Below are positions 63,918 to 64,000 of a stretch of 64,000 nt of DNA, piece by piece (the first letter of the stretch is position 1; every line of letters begins with the position of its first letter). The DNA comes from Clostridium acetobutylicum ATCC 824. Its GTDB lineage: Bacteria > Bacillota > Clostridia > Clostridiales > Clostridiaceae. The position numbers and the translations under genes are program-made. Under the pieces are notes generated by a model. It did no database searches. It was not told the DNA's origin and was given only the letters and a program-made list of their open reading frames with translations. The stretch lies in NCBI RefSeq assembly GCF_000008765.1, contig NC_003030.1, positions 170,001 through 234,000 on the forward strand, given 5' to 3'.

Positions 63918-64000
63918 ATGAAAAACATGAAAAAAGGCGTAGTAATGCTATTGATGCTTTTACTAGTTTCGACTATGTTAATGGGATGTAAACCAAAGGT
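63918..64000 (+). CDS. lipoprotein, N-terminal fragment (runs off the window)
   Basis: ATG 63918 behind GGAGGG encodes MKNMKKGVVMLLMLLLVSTM followed by lipobox LMGC and KPK before the window ends. It is a classical lipoprotein signal with the lipidated Cys at residue 24. The mature protein is outside the window, so no function can be given. Confidence 0.75.
   Translation, partial: MKNMKKGVVMLLMLLLVSTMLMGCKPK

Overview
The window is AT-rich, purine-biased, densely packed Firmicutes DNA with strong AGGAGG-type ribosome binding sites. Gene content and order (a mannitol operon ending in mtlD, then glmS behind a glmS ribozyme; a muropeptide-recycling cluster with MurK and GlmA; a sortase beside an LPKTG phosphatase) match what I remember of Clostridium acetobutylicum or a very close relative. 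This identification is from memory and was not searched.

Layout. 1-3.5 kb: the end of an rRNA operon (16S 3' end, 23S, 5S, tRNA-Lys). 3.5-12.2 kb: a HAD phosphatase, the mtlA-mtlR-mtlF-mtlD operon behind two cre-like boxes, and glmS behind its ribozyme. 12.3-19.6 kb: an accessory stretch with a small Cys-rich protein, two GNAT acetyltransferases (one without a normal start codon), a GC-richer MFS exporter with a MarR regulator and four copies of one operator, and a BceAB-like ABC transporter. 19.6-28 kb: YkuK-like protein, phosphatase, YihY-like protein, a three-gene ABC-2 exporter, and a histidine kinase converging on its likely response regulator. 28.1-40.7 kb: murQ, an Opp-type importer, a small membrane protein, an AmiE-like hydrolase, nagZ, murK, glmA and namZ. 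40.7-42.3 kb: an HTH-TPR regulator with a previously hidden peptide-precursor gene behind it. 42.4-48.1 kb: nagR-nagA-nagB, a cytosolic beta-lactamase-fold protein, an RpiR/MurR-like regulator and a dipeptide epimerase. 48.1-51.1 kb: a two-gene lipid-linked glycosyltransferase pair. 51.4-58.6 kb: small regulator/effector pairs (HxlR/flavin oxidoreductase, MarR/YczE-like, a ferric-reductase-like protein behind a Fur-like box, TetR/hydrolase, flavodoxin). 58.7-64 kb: sortase and its LPKTG phosphatase, a YibE/F protein, a secreted lipocalin-like protein and the start of a lipoprotein.

How it fits together. The central theme is amino-sugar and cell-wall metabolism. GlmS makes GlcN-6-P; NagA and NagB return it to glycolysis. 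The 28-48 kb block appears to import muropeptides and dismantle them inside the cell: none of NagZ, the AmiE-like protein or NamZ has a signal peptide. GlmA re-acetylates GlcN residues, MurK phosphorylates the released sugars, MurQ cleaves the lactyl ether, and the epimerase handles L-Ala-Glu.

The most interesting signals are mostly outside the annotated-size genes: a 38-residue pheromone-like precursor directly downstream of the HTH-TPR regulator; a MarR module with four operator copies, a predicted leaderless MarR mRNA and a duplicated, decaying small ORF; a nearly perfect 54-base hairpin ending three bases before a flavodoxin start codon; and a Fur-box palindrome that also holds the ribosome binding site of a ferric-reductase-like gene.
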